From Ferrigenium kumadai (GTDB lineage Bacteria > Pseudomonadota > Gammaproteobacteria > Burkholderiales > Gallionellaceae), in contig NZ_AP019536.1 of the NCBI RefSeq assembly GCF_018324385.1, forward strand, positions 1,798,001 to 1,862,000: a stretch of 64,000 nucleotides of DNA. The letters run 5' to 3'. Each line of letters starts with the position of its first letter. The stretch's first letter is position 1. The notes beneath the pieces were generated by a model. The model saw only the letters and a program-made list of their open reading frames with translations. It ran no database searches and was not told the DNA's origin. Positions 50,115-60,070 of this stretch are shown in pieces. Both the position numbers and the translations under genes were made by a program.

Positions 50115-51533
50115 ATGAAAAAACTGCCATTGCTGCTGTTGCTATGTTTTTCGCCCTGTGCCGTGAGCGAAGGACTGCCCGATCTGGGCGATGTCTCGCA
50201 GACCGTACTCACACCGCTGCAGGAACGCCAGATCGGCCAGCAGAGCATGCTGCAGATACGCGCCAGCAAACAGTTCCTCAACGATGCCGAGATCAACGAC
50301 TACCTCAACCAGCTCGGATACCGGCTGGTGGAGAACAGCGCCGAGCCCGGTCTGGGCTTCGAATTCTTCGCGCTCGACGATTACAACGTCAATGCGTTCG
50401 CCATGCCCGGCGGCTTCATCGGCGTAAACAGCGGCCTGTTGCTGACGGTTCAGAGCGAATCGGAACTCGCCGCGGTACTCAGTCACGAAATCGCCCACGT
50501 CACCCAGCACCATACGGCTCGCATGGTGGCAGGCCAGCAAAACGACAGTCTGGCCTCGATGGCCGCGCTCGCCGTCGCCATCCTCGCCGCGCGCAGCAAC
50601 TCGCAGGCTTCGCAGGCGGCCATCGCCAGTATGCAGGCGCGCGCCCTTCAGAAACAGCTGGATTACACCCGCACTCACGAACAGGAAGCGGACCGCATCG
50701 GCTTCGAGATTTTGCAGAAATCGAACTTCAACACCCACGCCATGCCGGAATTCCTCGACCGGCTGCAAAAGGCCACACGCCTTCTGGAGGGCAACACCCC
50801 CGGTTACCTGCGTACCCACCCGATCACCAGCGAGCGCGTCGCCGATATCGAGAACCGCGTCCAGAAACAACCGTACCGCCTGCTTCCCGATAGCCTGAAC
50901 TTCCAGCTGGTACGCACCAAGCTCATTGCCAGCCAGAAGACCGCCGCGGATGCCATCACCTACTTCAACGATGCCTTGGGTACGCAGAAATATGGCAATC
51001 CCGTCGCACAACGTTATGGCCTGGTCGGCGCGCTGTTGCGCAACAACGAGATCGAGCGCGCCACTCAGGAACTGGCGACGCTGCGCAAGCAGGTCAGGAA
51101 TAACCCGATGGTCGAAACCCTCGCCGGAAAGGTGAAGCGCGCAGCGAAGAACGATACCGAAGCACTGGCGTTCTACCGCAACGCGGTACAGAACTTCCCG
51201 CAGCATCGTGCACTGATCTATGACTACGCCGAGCTTCTGCTGCAAACCAACCAGGCCGACACCGCCGTCAAGCTGATCGGAGAGCAACTCACCCGCCACC
51301 CCAGCGATACAACGCTATACGACCTGCAAGCCCACGGCTACGCCATACTGGACAAGCGCCTGGAACAACACCAGGCACAAGCCTACAGTTATGCCTGGCA
51401 AGGCAACCTGTACGCGGCCATCGAACAACTGGAACAGGCAAAACAGGCGGGGGGAAGCTTCTACCAGATGTCCACCATAGAAAGCGATTTGCGGGAGCTG
51501 AGGGAAATGGTGGAGGCTCGGCCTCAAAAATAG
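50115..51533 (+). CDS. BepA-like periplasmic M48 metalloprotease with TPRs
   Basis: 472 residues. Signal peptide MKKLPLLLLLCFSPCAVSEG, then M48 protease with HEIAH near residues 124-128 (LSHEIAHVTQHHTARM) and the third zinc-ligand region YTRTHEQEADRIGFEIL. The TPR C-terminal half starts near residue 275 (GALLRNNEIERATQELATLR, DYAELLLQTNQADTAVKL). BepA assists or degrades outer-membrane proteins such as LptD. N-terminal LNDAEINDYLNQLGYRLV and AMPGGFIGVNSGLLL are family blocks. ATG 50115. Confidence 0.92.
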   Translation: MKKLPLLLLLCFSPCAVSEGLPDLGDVSQTVLTPLQERQIGQQSMLQIRASKQFLNDAEINDYLNQLGYRLVENSAEPGLGFEFFALDDYNVNAFAMPGGFIGVNSGLLLTVQSESELAAVLSHEIAHVTQHHTARMVAGQQNDSLASMAALAVAILAARSNSQASQAAIASMQARALQKQLDYTRTHEQEADRIGFEILQKSNFNTHAMPEFLDRLQKATRLLEGNTPGYLRTHPITSERVADIENRVQKQPYRLLPDSLNFQLVRTKLIASQKTAADAITYFNDALGTQKYGNPVAQRYGLVGALLRNNEIERATQELATLRKQVRNNPMVETLAGKVKRAAKNDTEALAFYRNAVQNFPQHRALIYDYAELLLQTNQADTAVKLIGEQLTRHPSDTTLYDLQAHGYAILDKRLEQHQAQAYSYAWQGNLYAAIEQLEQAKQAGGSFYQMSTIESDLRELREMVEARPQK

Positions 51534-51571
51534 TCCCACATCCCTTATGCTTCCGATAAGCCTGATAAAGA

Positions 51572-51577
51572 TATAAT
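51572..51577 (+). promoter_or_regulatory. Possible -10 of the polysaccharide export cluster
   Basis: TATAAT in GATATAATGCC, 138 nt before wzm. No good -35 at the right distance; the leader to 51715 holds no recognisable gene. Confidence 0.35.
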
Positions 51578-51715
51578 GCCACTGGATTATTTAGCGCACT
51601 CAAGCCCCATTCCCGGCATGAAAAAAAGTTCGAACACCGTCTGGCATCATGCCTGCGTGACGCGGGATCAATGCGTCGACCAAGTCATCAACTACCCGCT
51701 CATTTCCGCACCACA

Positions 51716-52525
51716 ATGAGCACCGCGCCTTTAAATCCGCTACGCATCCCCGCCGATATCTGGCGCAGCCGCCACCTGCTCGGCCAGCTCATCAAGCGCG
51801 ATGTGTTGATGCGATACCGGGGTGCGATATTCGGCGTGCTGTGGATATTTCTCAGTCCGCTTATCATGCTGGCAGTCTTCGCCTTCATCTTCGGCCATAT
51901 CTTCCAGGCGCGCTGGCCGCAACAGGACGCCGGAATCCCTTTCTGGCTGCTGCTCTATAGCGGCCTCATCGCCTTCAACGTGTTTGCCGAAACGATTTCC
52001 CGCGCACCGACGTCCGTACGCGGCTATCCCAGCTTCGTAAAGAAGATCATCTTCCCGGTGAATATACTGCCCATCGTGCCGCTCGGTGCCGCGCTGGTGC
52101 ACGGCGGATTCAACTTTCTGATCCTGCTCGCCGCCCTCGCATGGACCAGCCATCTACATGCCAGCATCCTGCTATTCCCTTTTCTGATCATCCCGCTGCT
52201 GCTGCTTGCCTTGGGATTATCGTGGTTCCTGGCGGCCTGGGGGGTGTTCATCAGGGACATGACCCAGATCGTGCCGGTGTTCGTGCAGATGCTGCTGTTC
52301 CTGTCTCCTGTTTTCTACCCAGTCAGTGCGGTACCCGAAATATTGCGTCCGCTATACCAATACAACCCGCTGGGGGCCGTAATTGAAACCTCCCGCACCG
52401 CAATCATCGGTCAGCCGATTGAATGGAGCACATGGGGAATGGCATTGGGCTTTAGCATGATCGTATCGATTCTGGGTTACGCATTCTTCCAGCACAGCAG
52501 GGACGAGTTTGCCGATGCACTCTGA
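51716..52525 (+). CDS. wzm: Polysaccharide export ABC transporter permease (Wzm type)
   Basis: 269 residues, six TM helices (AIFGVLWIFLSPLIMLAVFA, LLYSGLIAFNVFAETISRAP, LPIVPLGAALVHGGFNFLIL, LLLLALGLSWFLAAWGVFIR, PVFVQMLLFLSPVFYPVSAV). ABC-2 type permease exporting undecaprenyl-linked O-antigen across the inner membrane. Start MSTAPLNPLRIPADIW; the frame extends upstream to 51671. Overlaps the ATPase gene. Confidence 0.92.
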   Translation: MSTAPLNPLRIPADIWRSRHLLGQLIKRDVLMRYRGAIFGVLWIFLSPLIMLAVFAFIFGHIFQARWPQQDAGIPFWLLLYSGLIAFNVFAETISRAPTSVRGYPSFVKKIIFPVNILPIVPLGAALVHGGFNFLILLAALAWTSHLHASILLFPFLIIPLLLLALGLSWFLAAWGVFIRDMTQIVPVFVQMLLFLSPVFYPVSAVPEILRPLYQYNPLGAVIETSRTAIIGQPIEWSTWGMALGFSMIVSILGYAFFQHSRDEFADAL

Positions 52526-53726
52526 CATTGCCATCTCGGTCAGGAACCTGACCAAAAATTACCGCATCTTCGGCCATCCGACCGATCGCATAAAACAGGC
52601 GCTTACGCTCGGCCGCATGCATTTCCATCGCGAATTCACCGCGTTACAGGATGTTTCCTTCGATATCCAAAAGGGGGAAACCGTAGGCATCATCGGCCGC
52701 AACGGATCGGGAAAGAGCACACTGCTGCAACTGATTTGCGGCATCCTCAAACCCTCATGTGGTTCTGTAGAAGTAAATGGCCGAATCTCAGCACTGCTGG
52801 AACTTGGTGCCGGCTTCAACCCTGAGTTCACCGGAAGGGAGAACGTTTATTTTCAGGGTGCGCTGATGGGTATCTCGAAGGATGAGATGGATGAGCGTTT
52901 CGACGAGATAGCGTCATTCGCCGATATCGGCGAGTTTATCGATCAACCCGTACGCACCTATTCGAGCGGAATGTTTGTGCGTTTGGCATTCGCCGTTTCG
53001 ATTCGGGTCGATCCCGAAATCCTGATCGTTGATGAAGCGCTATCAGTCGGGGACATGGAGTTTCAGGCCAAATCGTTCCAGGCCATGCGAAAAATGCAGG
53101 AAGATGGCCTTTCGATCTTTCTGGTCACTCACTCGCTGCCATTAGTCAGAAACTTTTGCCAACGTGCCATTTGGCTGGATCATGGCAAATTGATAAAGGC
53201 AGGGCCAGCATCAGAGATCTGCCGCGAGTATGCCTCGCACACCCAGGCGGCTCCCGAATCAATTCGGTCTCAAATAAAGAGTGCTGCTGAAATGGCCGTA
53301 TTTGAACCGAACAAAACAACAGGAATCTCGATAAAACAAGTTTCGCTGGATAAACAATCGCTATATGTTGGCGACAACTTATCCATATCAGTGTCGCTAA
53401 CGTTTTTCAAAGAAGTGAATGCAAGTGAATTCGGCGTCGGAATCATTGTCTATCACGACGATGGCCGCCTGTGTACTCTGTTCAACACCATACGTGACAA
53501 TGTAATTCCGGAAGTTCCGGATGATTGCATTAAACTGGAGATTCCAAAAATCTCTTTTATTCCGGGCCATTATCTGGTCTCGGTGAATGTTTGCGACTAT
53601 GCGGGCGTCTTCTCGTTCGACAAATTGGACCATTGTGCGGCCTTTGAAGTAATGGAGGAATTTAATTTGAACGGGATACCTCGCTGGGAAGGGGAGATTG
53701 CGTGTGAGCACCGCTGGACCAAATAA
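52515..53726 (+). CDS. wzt: Polysaccharide export ATPase with carbohydrate-binding C-terminus (Wzt type)
   Basis: 403 residues. ATPase domain (about 1-235): Walker A GRNGSGKST, signature TYSSGMFVRLAFAV, Walker B ILIVDEALSVGD. The C-terminal ~150 residues (from about 250) form a Wzt-C-like beta-sandwich (DNLSISVSLTFFKEVNASEF, YHDDGRLCTLFNTIRDNV) that in O9a-type systems recognises the terminal modification of the O-chain. The glycan therefore probably carries a specific non-reducing end. ATG 52515. Confidence 0.93.
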   Translation: MHSDIAISVRNLTKNYRIFGHPTDRIKQALTLGRMHFHREFTALQDVSFDIQKGETVGIIGRNGSGKSTLLQLICGILKPSCGSVEVNGRISALLELGAGFNPEFTGRENVYFQGALMGISKDEMDERFDEIASFADIGEFIDQPVRTYSSGMFVRLAFAVSIRVDPEILIVDEALSVGDMEFQAKSFQAMRKMQEDGLSIFLVTHSLPLVRNFCQRAIWLDHGKLIKAGPASEICREYASHTQAAPESIRSQIKSAAEMAVFEPNKTTGISIKQVSLDKQSLYVGDNLSISVSLTFFKEVNASEFGVGIIVYHDDGRLCTLFNTIRDNVIPEVPDDCIKLEIPKISFIPGHYLVSVNVCDYAGVFSFDKLDHCAAFEVMEEFNLNGIPRWEGEIACEHRWTK

Positions 53727-54546
53727 CTGGGAATTAAGGAATTCGGAACACCTTATATTCACCAATCGGAGCTTGTGCACTCATCATCACTTGCTAGTGG
53801 GAATCATCCGGGTGCGCAATGAGTCACTGATCCTGGAAGACACCCTGTCACATATGAGCGGGTTTGTTGATGCGATCGTGGCCTATGATGATGCAAGCAC
53901 GGACAGCACGCTGGAAATTCTTCGCAACTGCCCCAAGGTCGCGATGGTGGTAGCCAATACCAACTGGGAGCCAAGCATAGACGCGCGACTGGAAGCAGAA
54001 ACCAGACATCGCGGGCTTTTATTGTCCCTCCTGAACGCCCATTTATCTGCTGACTGGGTTTTTTGCTTTGATGCGGACGAGCGGTATATCGGGAATATCC
54101 GAGATACCCTGCACGCCATGAAGTCGCACAAAAACGATGGGATACGCATTCAACTGTTCGACGCATACATGACTGCAGACGACTGCCTGCCCTACTCTTC
54201 GGGCCGAAGCCTCCTTAATTTCCGGCGAAAATTCGGGCCGGAAAAACGAGAAATTCTGATGTTGTGGAAAAACTCCCCATCCGTTTTTTATCATGGGCTG
54301 GATGCACGAGAGCCACAAGGTGTCTCCCACGCGATCACCAGTTTTCATTGCCAACATTATGGAAAATCCATTTCAGTCCAACAATGGGAAGAGACATGTG
54401 ACTATTACGCCCGCCACTTCCCGCCGGAGCCTTATGGGAAAAAGTGGTTAAGCCGAAAGGGCAAGGCCATACACACACAATCCGACTTTTCGCGGCCGCT
54501 TTACGATTGGGGAGATGATCTTTTCTCAAATGCGGTATTAATCTAA
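53704..54546 (+). CDS. Glycosyltransferase family 2 protein
   Basis: 280 residues from GTG 53704, with GGGGAG upstream; overlaps the wzt end by 23 bp. GT-A fold: VGIIRVRNESLILEDTLSHM, VAYDDASTDSTLEIL, WVFCFDADERY with the metal-binding DxD-like motif. C-terminal region rich in aromatic residues. Donor and acceptor cannot be told. TTG 53698 is an alternative start. Confidence 0.85.
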   Translation: MSTAGPNNWELRNSEHLIFTNRSLCTHHHLLVGIIRVRNESLILEDTLSHMSGFVDAIVAYDDASTDSTLEILRNCPKVAMVVANTNWEPSIDARLEAETRHRGLLLSLLNAHLSADWVFCFDADERYIGNIRDTLHAMKSHKNDGIRIQLFDAYMTADDCLPYSSGRSLLNFRRKFGPEKREILMLWKNSPSVFYHGLDAREPQGVSHAITSFHCQHYGKSISVQQWEETCDYYARHFPPEPYGKKWLSRKGKAIHTQSDFSRPLYDWGDDLFSNAVLI

Positions 54547-54595
54547 CCACGCACACGCACCTAGCCCCGCTCATTCACACGGATTCAATCTCTCA

Positions 54596-55789
54596 ATGGC
54601 TGAAAAGAATCGTGCTTTAATTGCCACTCACCACCTTGTCGACTTTGCCGGTTCGGAGATTTCCACACTGGAACTCGCCACCACATTGATGTCCATGGGC
54701 TGGGAGGTAACCGTAGCCGCGATCTTGACCGGGGAGCCTATGATCTGGGAATTCCACTCAAGGTCAATCCCATTATTCAATCTACTTGAAACAGAACTGC
54801 CTATCGATAATCAGCATTTCGATTTGGTCTGGATACACCATTTGCCCGTTTTTCATGAAATCGTCCTATTCAGAAAAATCACTGGAAGCAAGCTGATCTA
54901 TTGCAGCCTCTCCCCATACGAACCTTTTGAGGCAGTTCCTGCGCTGTTAGACTCTGTCACCCTGTTGCTTGCCAATTCCCGGGAAAATGCAGACCACATC
55001 TTAAGCGAACGGGGGTTGCCAGAAGGCTCGGTCAAGATATTTCCTAATTCTGTACCGCAACATTTCTGGAAGGTATCCAAAGCGAACTATCCCTCACAAC
55101 CGAAAAAAATCGCTTTGGTAAGTAATCACCCTCCCAAAGAGATCACCGAACTTATCTCCATACTCCAGCAAGCCGGGCGGGAGGTTCGGCACATTGGAAT
55201 AAAGGGCGAGCCCCTATTGGTCACCCCTGGCGAATTGATGAACTACGATGCGGTGATTTCCATAGGGAAGACAGTCCAATACTGTTTCGCCTTAAAAATC
55301 CCGGTTTATTGTTATGATCATTTTGGCGGCCCGGGCTGGCTAAACAAGCATAACTTCGACTTGGCTTACCGCAACAACTTTTCAGGTCGCGGCTTCTCAA
55401 AAAAAGACAGCCACTCCATCATCCATGAACTCGATGCAGGCTTTGAGAAGGCGGTGGAACAACTTGAGGAGCATCATGAATTCGCCAAAAACCACTTTGA
55501 TCTTGAACGAAATCTCAAGCAAATGTTTAATTATGAGCCGTTCTCCATTCCCAATTCCGGTTCAATGTATCAACAACTCATCTTGGAACACGCCTGTTAT
55601 AAGCGCTTGGCAATAGCGCGCCAAACCTCGGCTGACACATACAAGGTCAACATACTGAATGAGGAAATTCGACGACGAGATGCAGAGATTCAACGTCTAA
55701 CATCAACATATTCGTGGCAAATTACCAAGCCATTGAGGCTCCTCGCCAACCTCCCTCAACTGATCAAAGCAGTTCTTATGAAAAAATGA
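54596..55789 (+). CDS. Glycosyltransferase, GT-B type
   Basis: 397 residues. N-terminal fold with LIATHHLVDFAGSEISTLEL, and nucleotide-sugar side NSVPQHFWKVSKAN, KIALVSNHPPKEITEL. The C-terminal end has a coiled segment NILNEEIRRRDAEIQRLTST followed by YSWQITKPLRLL, a tail found on several surface-polysaccharide glycosyltransferases. Sugar specificity unknown. The frame's stop overlaps the next ATG (ATGA). Low-GC part of the cluster. Confidence 0.8.
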   Translation: MAEKNRALIATHHLVDFAGSEISTLELATTLMSMGWEVTVAAILTGEPMIWEFHSRSIPLFNLLETELPIDNQHFDLVWIHHLPVFHEIVLFRKITGSKLIYCSLSPYEPFEAVPALLDSVTLLLANSRENADHILSERGLPEGSVKIFPNSVPQHFWKVSKANYPSQPKKIALVSNHPPKEITELISILQQAGREVRHIGIKGEPLLVTPGELMNYDAVISIGKTVQYCFALKIPVYCYDHFGGPGWLNKHNFDLAYRNNFSGRGFSKKDSHSIIHELDAGFEKAVEQLEEHHEFAKNHFDLERNLKQMFNYEPFSIPNSGSMYQQLILEHACYKRLAIARQTSADTYKVNILNEEIRRRDAEIQRLTSTYSWQITKPLRLLANLPQLIKAVLMKK

Positions 55790-56745
55790 AAGCTTCTGTT
55801 GTTATTCCCACCAAGAATGGCGGGCCATCGTTTGCCAAAGTATTGGATGCACTGCTCCAACAAGAAACACCCTGGGAATTTGAAATCCTGGTGATCGACT
55901 CTGGCTCAACTGATGACACAGTGGAAAATTGCAAACAGCGAAGTGTCCCGGTACTGTCTATTCCTCCTGCCGAATTCGGCCATGGCAGAACGAGAAATCT
56001 GGGTATCTCAAAAACCGGCGGGGAATTCATCGCCCTGATCACTCAGGACGCGCTTCCGGCGAACAATCAATGGCTATTCAATCTGGTAAGTGCAGTTGAA
56101 CGAGCTCCCGATGTAGCCGGTGCATTTGGGCGCCATCTGCCCTACCCTGAAGCGCGCCCCTGCCTAAAAAGGGATCTGAAGCTGCACTTCGATCATTTTT
56201 TGCGCTGGCCATCCGTTATCAGAAGGTCTGATGATGAGCAACGATATGAGCGAGAAGAAGGCTACCGGCAGATGATGCATTTTTTTTCCGACAACAATGC
56301 TTGCTTGCGTCGTAGTGTGTGGGTCAAGTATCCATATCCCGACGTCGATTTTGCTGAAGATCAAATTTGGGCCAAAACCATCATAGATGCAGGTTTCGCC
56401 AAAGCATATGCCGACAATGCTGTGGTCTACCATTCTCACAACTATTCAGTAATTGAGGCTGGGCGTAGAGCCTTTGATGAATCGATGGCTTTGAATCGAC
56501 TCTTCGGATATAAATCCTGCCCCACGATTGCCCATCTATTGGCCACCATACTTTACTCCATCGCTGCAGACACTCAGTACGTGGCGAGCAATTGCCACGG
56601 CGTCGACGAATTGCGCCAGATAGTGACAATCCCATTCCTCAATTTTTCACGCATGGTCGGACGTTATCTCGGCACAAAATGGGAAAGGCTCCCGAAATGG
56701 ATGGTACGCACCATTTCTCTAGATAAGGCGCTTCAGGCCAGTTAA
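55786..56745 (+). CDS. Glycosyltransferase family 2, rhamnosyltransferase-like
   Basis: 319 residues from ATG 55786 (MKASVVIPTKNGGPSFAKVL). The frame is open to 55714 inside the previous gene. GT2 motifs: ILVIDSGSTDDTVE, EFGHGRTRNLGISKTGGEFI, ITQDALPANNQWL, FFSDNNACLRRSVWVKYPYP, FAEDQIWAKTIIDAG. This pattern matches WbbL/RfbF-like rhamnosyltransferases; the sugar is a guess. Coupled to the upstream gene. Confidence 0.85.
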   Translation: MKASVVIPTKNGGPSFAKVLDALLQQETPWEFEILVIDSGSTDDTVENCKQRSVPVLSIPPAEFGHGRTRNLGISKTGGEFIALITQDALPANNQWLFNLVSAVERAPDVAGAFGRHLPYPEARPCLKRDLKLHFDHFLRWPSVIRRSDDEQRYEREEGYRQMMHFFSDNNACLRRSVWVKYPYPDVDFAEDQIWAKTIIDAGFAKAYADNAVVYHSHNYSVIEAGRRAFDESMALNRLFGYKSCPTIAHLLATILYSIAADTQYVASNCHGVDELRQIVTIPFLNFSRMVGRYLGTKWERLPKWMVRTISLDKALQAS

Positions 56746-56776
56746 TGCAACTCATACTTCCGAATGGAACCCCAAC

Positions 56777-58012
56777 GTGTTGATTAGAAAAATTCGTTTA
56801 TTAAACTTGCTACGAATCAAGCTCGGCGCATGGGGCATGGTTAAATTCCTGTGGTTTGAGTACATATATGGAGGTCGACTACTCATCAGGCTCGAGCCTA
56901 GAAGCAAAGCCGCGGATATTGTTAAAACCTACGACTTCATAAACAATCGCTCAATTGGCGAAACAATGGATCCGGATAATATGGATGCCCAGACAATCAA
57001 CTGGGTGATCCCTGACTTTAGAGTCGGGTCCGGCGGGCACCTGAATATTTTCAGGCTCATTTCTCATTTAGAGAAAAGAGGTTTTCGTTGCCGTGTAATC
57101 ATCGTCGGTTACACGCTCTTTTGCACCGGCGAGGAAGCGCGAGATGTCATCAGAAAACATTTTTTTCCAATAGAGGCGGAAGTAAGCATCGGGGAATGCA
57201 GCCTGAAACCAGCGAAGTTCACAGTGGCTACCAGTTGGATTACTGCGTACACCGTTCGAAATTTTATGGCGACGCAACACCGTTGTTATTTTGTGCAAGA
57301 TTACGAGCCCTATTTTTATGCACATGGCAGCGATTATTATTTCGCAGAAGCGACTTATCGCATGGGCTTACTCGGAATTACTGCCGGAGATTGGTTGGCG
57401 ACCAAGTTGGCTGATAAATACGGGATGAAAACCGTCTCGATGGGATTTTCATTCGATCACCATTTGTATTATCCACGCAAGCGGCTAGCCCCCCATCAGA
57501 AACGAGTATTTTTTTATGCCCGTTCAGTTACACCACGACGTGGCTTTGAACTTGGCATATTGGCTTTACACAGAGTCGCAGAGCGCCACCCCGATATTGA
57601 GTTCGTGTTAGCAGGATGGGACTCTTCATCCTATCAAATACCGTTTAAGCACATTGATGCAGGGAATGTCTCGGTGAATGACCTTCCGGACCTGTACAGC
57701 CAATGTGATGTTGCCTTAGTGCTGTCGTTGACAAATCTTTCGCTTCTTCCCTTGGAGTTAATGGCATGTGGGTGTCCCGTCGTAAGCAACAAAGGGGAGA
57801 ACGTCGAATGGCTTTTGAATGAAAACAACGCCCTGCTGGCCGACCCGAACCCGGAATCCTTATGCGACGCGATCATCGATCTTCTCGTCAATGAAAACAA
57901 ACGAAAACAGTTGATTGAGAACGCCTCCAGGTTTGCCAGGGCAACAAGCTGGGAATCAGAATCCGAGAAAGTTGTATCGTTCTTTCAAGAAATGGAATCC
58001 ATCACAGCCTGA
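56777..58012 (+). CDS. Glycosyltransferase family 4, WsaF-like
   Basis: 411 residues. GT-B: NWVIPDFRVGSGGHLNIFRL, CYFVQDYEPYFYAHGSDYYF, GSDYYFAEATYRMGLLGITA, then the C-terminal nucleotide-binding half VFFYARSVTPRRGFELGILA, DVALVLSLTNLSLLPLELMA. These blocks occur in WsaF-type rhamnan-related enzymes. Start GTG 56777 has only a weak GGAA upstream. 31 bp after the previous gene, 12 bp before the epimerase. Confidence 0.82.
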   Translation: MLIRKIRLLNLLRIKLGAWGMVKFLWFEYIYGGRLLIRLEPRSKAADIVKTYDFINNRSIGETMDPDNMDAQTINWVIPDFRVGSGGHLNIFRLISHLEKRGFRCRVIIVGYTLFCTGEEARDVIRKHFFPIEAEVSIGECSLKPAKFTVATSWITAYTVRNFMATQHRCYFVQDYEPYFYAHGSDYYFAEATYRMGLLGITAGDWLATKLADKYGMKTVSMGFSFDHHLYYPRKRLAPHQKRVFFYARSVTPRRGFELGILALHRVAERHPDIEFVLAGWDSSSYQIPFKHIDAGNVSVNDLPDLYSQCDVALVLSLTNLSLLPLELMACGCPVVSNKGENVEWLLNENNALLADPNPESLCDAIIDLLVNENKRKQLIENASRFARATSWESESEKVVSFFQEMESITA

Positions 58013-58024
58013 GGAGGTGGGGAT

Positions 58025-58954
58025 ATGAACTGTTGTGTTATCGGCGGGGCGGGCTTCATCGGCCTGCATCTAGTAGAAGCGTTGGTTGCAGCTGGACATA
58101 ATGTAAATTTGTTTGATCGCCCAAGATTGGTTCTGCCTCAGCACATTGCTCAACATGAGGCAGTTAATCGCTTTGAGGGGGACTTTCTCAATCTTGATGA
58201 CCTTGCTCCGGCAATAAAGGGCTGTGAAATAGTATTTCACCTGGTTTCAACAACCCTGCCCCGTTCCTCAAACGAAAACCCTGTTTACGATATCGAGACC
58301 AATGTCATCGGCACATTGCAGTTGCTCGACGCCGCACGAAAGAATGGGATCAGAAAGGTGATTTTTATATCATCCGGCGGTACTGTCTATGGCATTCCAC
58401 AAGAACTCCCGATTCCGGAATCCCATCCGACAGACCCCGTCTGCTCCTATGGCATCAGCAAGCTGACCATCGAGAAATACATGTCCCTGTACAAGCACTT
58501 GTACGACCTCGATTACTGCGTGCTACGTCTTTCCAATCCTTTCGGCGAACGACAACGCGTTTCGGCCGCGCAAGGGGCGGTTGCAGTGTTCCTGCACAAA
58601 GCACTACGCAACGAGCTGATCGAAATCTGGGGGGACGGCTCAGTGGTGCGTGATTATTTCTACATAAGTGATGCCGTTTCCGCCCTTGTAAAAGCCATGA
58701 CCTATGACGGCAACAACCGAGTTTTAAACATTGGAAGCGGGGCGGGACTAAGTTTGAACGAAATTCTGACTGCTATTGAACGGTTATTGGGGCGCTCCGT
58801 AAATAGGTCATACCTTCCGCCACGCCCCTTTGACGTACCAAGAAACGTCCTGGACATCTCTCTGGCAACTCAGTCGCTCGACTGGCGCCCTCAAGTACCT
58901 TTTACCGAAGGGCTTGCCCGAATGGCACGATGGATGAATGAGCATAAACACTAA
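58025..58954 (+). CDS. NAD-dependent epimerase/dehydratase (extended SDR)
   Basis: 309 residues: NAD-binding GGAGFIGLHLVEAL, catalytic Tyr/Lys in YGISKLTIEKYM, FISSGGTVYGIP. Resembles UDP-glucose 4-epimerases and related sugar-nucleotide enzymes; the exact sugar is not determinable. Strong GAGGAGG ribosome site before the ATG. Last gene of the forward run that started at wzm. Confidence 0.88.
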   Translation: MNCCVIGGAGFIGLHLVEALVAAGHNVNLFDRPRLVLPQHIAQHEAVNRFEGDFLNLDDLAPAIKGCEIVFHLVSTTLPRSSNENPVYDIETNVIGTLQLLDAARKNGIRKVIFISSGGTVYGIPQELPIPESHPTDPVCSYGISKLTIEKYMSLYKHLYDLDYCVLRLSNPFGERQRVSAAQGAVAVFLHKALRNELIEIWGDGSVVRDYFYISDAVSALVKAMTYDGNNRVLNIGSGAGLSLNEILTAIERLLGRSVNRSYLPPRPFDVPRNVLDISLATQSLDWRPQVPFTEGLARMARWMNEHKH

Positions 58955-59107
58955 CTTCTATGCCCGAAGCTAGCGCAGTGAAGCGCAAAGGCAGCAAGCC
59001 GAACTCTCAAACGCGTCCTGATCAGCAGGCATCCCGGCGCATCTTGCTCTCCCAAGGAATCCCGGTAAGCCCCCCCAGAAGCGACATTTTACAAAGCCGG
59101 ATAGTGT

Positions 59108-60070
59108 CTAGTGAATCGAGGGGGATTCATTCTTTGCACAAGGCTGTCGACAGAGCCATTCCCTTCGGCAAGGCCCCATGCGCCCAAGCATACCGTCCAT
59201 CACACCCGCCGCGAATGCATGGAGCTTGGAGAATCGGTCTTTCTGCAATACAACTATCGACGCCAGCTCAAACAGCAGACGCGCCAATCGGTGCAAACAC
59301 CATAGGGGTTCGTGCCTCCAGTAATCCATTACACCAACAAGCGTGTTGCGTACGATGTAATACTTGCGCAATGGAGAATGATCAGGAAGAACAATACCGA
59401 GCAGCGGTATCAGAGGGGAATCCGCGCCACCTATACCATGTTCCATCACCGGAATTCGGCTAATGAACACGCGGTATCCATTAGCTCGCGCCCGAAGGCA
59501 GAACTCGTGATCCACTTGATCAATAAAATAATCCTCGCGAAAGCCGCCAATTGCACGAGCCAGACTTGTGTTGATCAGGCTACCAGCGGTAATAACTGCC
59601 TTCTGCTCAAGGAACAGCCCCTCCCCCGCGGGAAGCCGCAACCGCCCCTTTCGTAAATCATAATAATTCCCTCCAATCACTGCAGGCTTTGCCCCACAAG
59701 CCTCATATACCTGGAGAAGCGTCTGCACCATGTTGGGGTAGCATTTCGTATCCTGATCGAGCGTGATGATCCACTCGTAGCCATATTCGAGTGCGAATGC
59801 CAACCCCTGGTTTAGCGCAGCCGCAATACCCACATTGGCTGGATTCTCAATCACGGATATTCGTGCATCATTCCCATAAAACTCTTTAAGTCCAAGAATG
59901 CGGTCCTCCTCAGGCGTGTTATCTACGACCACCACCTTCCCCACCTGAGGAAGCACCATATGAAGCCGCTGATCAAAACCCTGATCCGGGAAATATGCCA
60001 CCACTACCGCGCAAACGGATGAGGATTTCAACGTACCACTCTTATCTGGAACCTGATGTATGGAAGGCAT
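59108..60070 (-). CDS. Glycosyltransferase family 2, RfbF-like rhamnosyltransferase
   Basis: 320 residues on the opposite strand, convergent with the epimerase. GT2 motifs: VCAVVVAYFPDQGFDQRLHM, VVVVDNTPEEDRIL, NVGIAAALNQGLAFALEYGY, ITLDQDTKCYP, DYFIDQVDHEFCLRARANGY, and RKYYIVRNTLVGVMDYW. These are the RfbF-type rhamnosyltransferase landmarks. Paralogous to the next gene, from which it diverges by 146 bp. The 153 bp before its stop hold no gene I can support. Confidence 0.85.
   Translation of the reverse strand: MPSIHQVPDKSGTLKSSSVCAVVVAYFPDQGFDQRLHMVLPQVGKVVVVDNTPEEDRILGLKEFYGNDARISVIENPANVGIAAALNQGLAFALEYGYEWIITLDQDTKCYPNMVQTLLQVYEACGAKPAVIGGNYYDLRKGRLRLPAGEGLFLEQKAVITAGSLINTSLARAIGGFREDYFIDQVDHEFCLRARANGYRVFISRIPVMEHGIGGADSPLIPLLGIVLPDHSPLRKYYIVRNTLVGVMDYWRHEPLWCLHRLARLLFELASIVVLQKDRFSKLHAFAAGVMDGMLGRMGPCRREWLCRQPCAKNESPSIH

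Noticed and set aside
58960-59463. 167-codon + strand frame after the epimerase
   Set aside because: Its second half is antisense to the glycosyltransferase at 59108-60070, and the first part shows no domain. Gene density and strand logic favour the glycosyltransferase.
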